Assembly: GCA_033064195.1 (NCBI GenBank)
Contig: JARBJD010000591.1
Location: 1 to 30,893, forward strand
Direction of reading: 5' to 3'
DNA length: 30,893 bases
Origin: Blattamonas nauphoetae
Lineage: Eukaryota; Preaxostyla; Oxymonadida
A program made the translations under genes and the position numbers. Below the pieces are notes generated by a model that saw only the letters and a list, made by a program, of their open reading frames with translations, did not search any database and had not been told where the DNA came from. This document shows positions 28,635-30,893 of this stretch, piece by piece; position 1 is the stretch's first letter; every line of letters begins with the position of its first letter.

Positions 28635-28709
28635 TTCTGACTGTAAATTACTCTTTCGACACACCTCACGGCATGTTCCTTTCGCATTCTCGCTTTTCAG
28701 GTCTTTTGA

Positions 28710-28790
28710 AATCTCAATGAAGTGGAGCCCTGGTTTTGTGATGGGCTGAAGGGACTGGAAGCCCTTCTCAAAACCAGCGCTCCACTTCAT
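28710..28790. repeat. Internal complementary region (ICR) of the DIRS element
   Basis: 28710-28765 is the reverse complement of the outer left end (24481-24536) with one mismatch. 28764-28790 is the reverse complement of the outer right end (29150-29177) with one missing T in a T run. The two halves overlap by the dinucleotide CT (28764-28765). In DIRS-1 such a region is thought to template joining of the two ends into a circle before recombinase-mediated insertion. Confidence 0.9.
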
Positions 28791-28820
28791 CACTTCATCT
28801 GCCACGCCGTCGCCCATCAC

Positions 28821-28970
28821 GTCGAGGAGTTGCCGAATCCAGTCCGTCGAGTAGTTGCCATGCCCCGTTCGTCGAGTAGTTGTCATGTCCCAATTGTCTA
28901 GGAGTTGCCATGACCCGTTCGTCGAGAAGTTGCCATGTCCCAATTGTCAAGTAGTTGCCAAGTCCCGCGT
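28821..28970 (+). repeat. 25-bp tandem repeat inside the DIRS element, 6 copies
   Basis: The unit reads GTCGAGTAGTTGCCATG then TCCCAATT or CCCCGTTC, 25 bp, at 28821, 28846, 28871, 28896, 28921 and 28946. The two tail variants alternate in the last four copies, so a 50-bp dimer has also been duplicated. It lies between the ICR and the right inverted repeat. Confidence 0.8.
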
Positions 28971-29100
28971 CCGGGGTTTCTTCTCTATTCGAGTTTCTTC
29001 CTCCCTTGCTCCCTTCAAGGTTGATAAACCCAGAACCACTCGTTGTGCCTTCGTGTCACGAGTGGGACTATGTAGGCAATCACTTCATTCACGTCATTTG

Positions 29101-29161
29101 CAGGCCTACCCATTAATAAAAACACTTCACCGGTCACGTCCTAATCTCAATGAAGTGGAGC
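29101..29161 (-). repeat. Right inverted terminal repeat of the DIRS element (shared core)
   Basis: 61 of 61 bases complementary to 24518-24578. The outer extension 29162-29177 is specific to this end and is copied in complement in the ICR (28764-28775). Confidence 0.9.
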
Positions 29162-29177
29162 GCTGGTTTTTGAGAAG

Positions 29178-29487
29178 ATTCATCTGTCATCTTCAAATCG
29201 AAATCTCACCTTATAATTGTTCCTTTTCTCGTTTTGCACGCAGACAGACCAAGCCCACAGTTTATGTGCTCATGAAGGCATTGATGGGCGAATGTGATTG
29301 TCCACTCACTTTTCCAGTTTTCCATCTTCACACTTGAAACATCTTGTTTTTCTTCATTGAATCTAATTGTGCAATTTAGTTAAATCATTTTCCGGGACTT
29401 ATTCTCGACATAACATCGAAGACTTTTCGAAGTAAGTGTAAAACTATCATTATGGTGTGATCCATTTTCTCTATTCATTTCTCATCA
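29178..29487 (+). other. Host flank right of the DIRS element
   Basis: Probably the continuation of the sequence interrupted at 24480. A possible 3' splice site (TTTTGCACGCAG, ends 29242) precedes an open phrase TKPTVYVLMKALMGECDC (about 29249-29302). No recognised gene. Confidence 0.3.
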
Positions 29488-30197
29488 ATGATGCAAGAAC
29501 TTCTTGTCTCGTTCGATTCTGTATCACAGTTCCCTCGAGAAGAGCTTGTTGTCTGTGACGAACACGCAGAACGAATTTCTCATTCTCGAAAACAAATCAG
29601 CATCAATTCTCTCATATTTCCATTGGTTGGTGCCAACGACATGGAACACAAACACACTCCCAACCAAGCTGACCACACTTCTCAGATGGTGGAAGCGGAG
29701 ACTTGGGAAGACCAAGAGTCTCTCGACGAAGACGCCTTCCGCGTGCGATCTCGTTCCTCAAACCTTCCGAAATACCCAGCCCGTGCAATCGAGAACGGAA
29801 ACGAGCGGGAAAGCAAGGAGCGACGTTTTATGAAGAGAAGAAGCAAGAGGAAAGTCGCCTCCGTCTTCTGTTCGTTCTTGACGATGGGACTTTGGAGAAA
29901 GAGGCGATTGTGGAAGCACCTGTGACAGTCGCCCAACTCTGCAAAAGTGGAACGAAAGTGCTTGGAACACAGAAGCACGTGCGCCGAGTGTTTGATTCGA
30001 ACAAAACGAAGTCTGTCTTCTCCCTTCATTTGCTTTCATTCTTCCTTTTCTCATTTTGGATGCTTTGCTCTGCCTTTCGTTCATTTCTCGCTGTTCTCTT
30101 TTGGTCACAGATCAAGAAAATCACAGAAACAACTTTTGCGTCGTCTCGCAAAATATTCTGCACATTTGGGAATGAATTGAGGACCACTCCTTTTTGA
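29488..30197 (+). CDS. Possible doublecortin-like (ubiquitin-fold) protein, frame-broken
   Basis: ATG 29488 opens MMQELLVSFDSVSQFPREEL with a hydrophilic, acidic-then-basic region (SQMVEAETWEDQESLDEDAF). A frame change near 29800-29840 leads into EEKKQEESRLRLLFVLDDGT (about 29832-29891), EKEAIVEAPVTVAQLCKSGT and KVLGTQKHVRRVFDSN. A T-rich stretch of about 100 nt (around 30011-30110, ending TGGTCACAG) looks like an intron, followed by IKKITETTFASSRKIFCTFG and TGA at 30195-30197. The order beta-strand (LLFVLDDG), T-V-A-Q-L helix, T-K-x-L-G, V-R-R-V-F, then I-x-x-I and S-R-K-I-F-C resembles doublecortin domains, which bind microtubules. The intron's 5' site does not keep the frame exactly. Family call is tentative. 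Confidence 0.4.
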
Positions 30198-30650
30198 GCT
30201 CATCCCTTTCGTTGAGCATGTTCCTTGCAGTTTTAGGAGTTTTATTCTGTTTTCGAAGTGATTTTTGTGAGTTTGGGAATTTTGAGTCCCAAGCTCCACA
30301 CTCTTCACAATATATGCTACTCTACGTTTCATTTTAACGGACGGCCAGTCAGAATTGAGAAACCTCATCTGGAATGACGATGTGATTGATTTTGGTGAAA
30401 AAAATGGAACGGCTCAGGTTCTCTGAAGATGCTCGAATTCGGTGGGTAAATATAATCATGGGCTGAGTCGAGCCAAGAAGATTCTTAATATGGTTCAAAG
30501 AACTCTTAAAATCATCTCAATTCCTCAGAACCACGTTGAATCGACAGCACAATGGGTGTGATCACTAATCGGGAAGCCTGATGTGTTTTTCTATTCAACT
30601 CCCGGCTATGATCGTTTCGATCAGTGTTATTTGATGTGTCCAATCAAACC
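30198..30650. other. Intergenic, upstream of the last gene
   Basis: No gene seen. A small perfect hairpin TGATCG-TTT-CGATCA (30609-30623) lies 28 bases before ATG 30651. No clear TATA box. Confidence 0.35.
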
Positions 30651-30893
30651 ATGTCGTTGTCTGTCCCAGCGATGGCGGACAACCCATTCGAAACACTTCA
30701 GAATCTCATCTTATCTTATCAATCACTTCATGATATTCCATCCGAAATGGATACCTTCCGTCTCCAATCGTTATTTGATCGTTTGTTTTGTTCTTTTCTC
30801 TCACCGACTTTCATGTTCAACAGGCCACATCAATCACGTCTCTCCTGAAGAACGATCTCAACTGTTCTCTGCTCGGATCGGTTTTTATTCCTC
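30651..30893 (+). CDS. First two exons of an unknown gene (partial)
   Basis: ATG 30651 (MSLSVPAMADNPFETLQNLI) or the internal ATG at 30672. Exon 1 continues with LSYQSLHDIPSEMDTFRLQS to 30780. A 43-nt intron (30781-30823, GTTTGTTTTG to TCAACAG) splits an Arg codon and joins SLFD-R to HINHVSPEERSQLFSARIGF in frame; the window then ends. Unspliced, the frame stops at 30846-30848. Mixed, helical composition; no family can be named from 66 residues. Confidence 0.6.
30781..30823 (+). other. Spliceosomal intron, 43 nt
   Basis: T-rich, GTTTGT at the 5' end and CAACAG at the 3' end; removal extends the frame to the window edge. Confidence 0.65.

Larger units (their letters stand above)
24481..29177 (+). 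mobile_element. DIRS-type tyrosine-recombinase retrotransposon, fossil copy
   Basis: An element of about 4.7 kb with the full end structure known for the DIRS order: inverted terminal repeats with unequal outer extensions and an internal complementary region (ICR, 28710-28790) that matches the outer left end and the outer right end side by side. Both tips share the dinucleotide AG, the overlap seen in the ICR. No target duplication is visible, as expected for tyrosine-recombinase integration. Coding parts in order: a Gag-like region, reverse transcriptase, RNase H and tyrosine recombinase. The inverted repeats are identical over 61 bp, so insertion was probably recent. The coding region is spread over several frames; beyond overlaps normal in the family it appears broken, with roughly three to five interruptions. 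Confidence 0.85.

Noticed and set aside
30609-30623. Hairpin TGATCG/CGATCA as a regulatory site
   Set aside because: A single 6-bp palindromic hairpin is expected by chance over 30 kb.

Overview
The window looks like nuclear DNA of a repeat-rich protist with many very short spliceosomal introns (31 to 76 nt, GT...AG, pyrimidine-rich 3' ends). The best guess is an oxymonad of the Blattamonas type. This rests on the intron style, on kinase and armadillo/HEAT-like gene fragments, and on the protein at 23608-24387, which resembles from memory a large hypothetical family of Blattamonas nauphoetae. The lineage call is an inference I could not check by search. No rRNA, tRNA, CRISPR array or bacterial operon is visible.

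Layout. 1-5300 is a graveyard of DNA transposons: the end of an unknown gene (2-148), a Harbinger-like element with long terminal inverted repeats (about 933-3382) and a decayed DDE transposase, a dispersed two-module repeat, a Merlin/IS1595-like transposase relic (4310-4830) and the C-terminal part of an OTU-type protease (to 5270). 5300-6500 is AT-rich. 6530-11100 holds leucine-rich helical gene pieces and a NEK-like kinase remnant that runs into an armadillo/HEAT-like stretch, all with frame breaks. 11440-12500 is coding-like but of uncertain strand.

12550-15140 is a G-rich minisatellite of about 80 copies of a 32-bp unit. 15400-17462 is a six-intron gene for a DDE-type transposase of a superfamily I cannot name. 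Its body and 3' flank are unusually dense in short perfect hairpins and end in a possible pseudoknot (17516-17560). 17715-19000 holds two pyrimidine-rich minisatellites of opposite skew to the first. 19000-23500 is mostly poor in genes, with one membrane-like minus-strand ORF and an intron-bearing plus-strand gene with a possible BRCT motif.

23526-23564 is a near-perfect 39-bp palindrome just upstream of the armadillo-like gene. 24481-29177 is a DIRS-type tyrosine-recombinase retrotransposon fossil with complete end architecture: inverted terminal repeats identical over 61 bp, and an internal complementary region matching both outer ends. It sits inside a short host ORF for a hydrophobic protein. 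After it come a possible doublecortin-like gene (29488-30197) and the first two exons of another gene that runs off the end (30651-30893).

The genes do not form a pathway. Dispersed, mostly decayed host genes are separated by selfish DNA of at least four kinds (Harbinger-like, Merlin-like, unassigned DDE, DIRS) and by expanded minisatellites. Many host frames are broken; true pseudogenes and residual indel errors in the assembly cannot be told apart from sequence alone.
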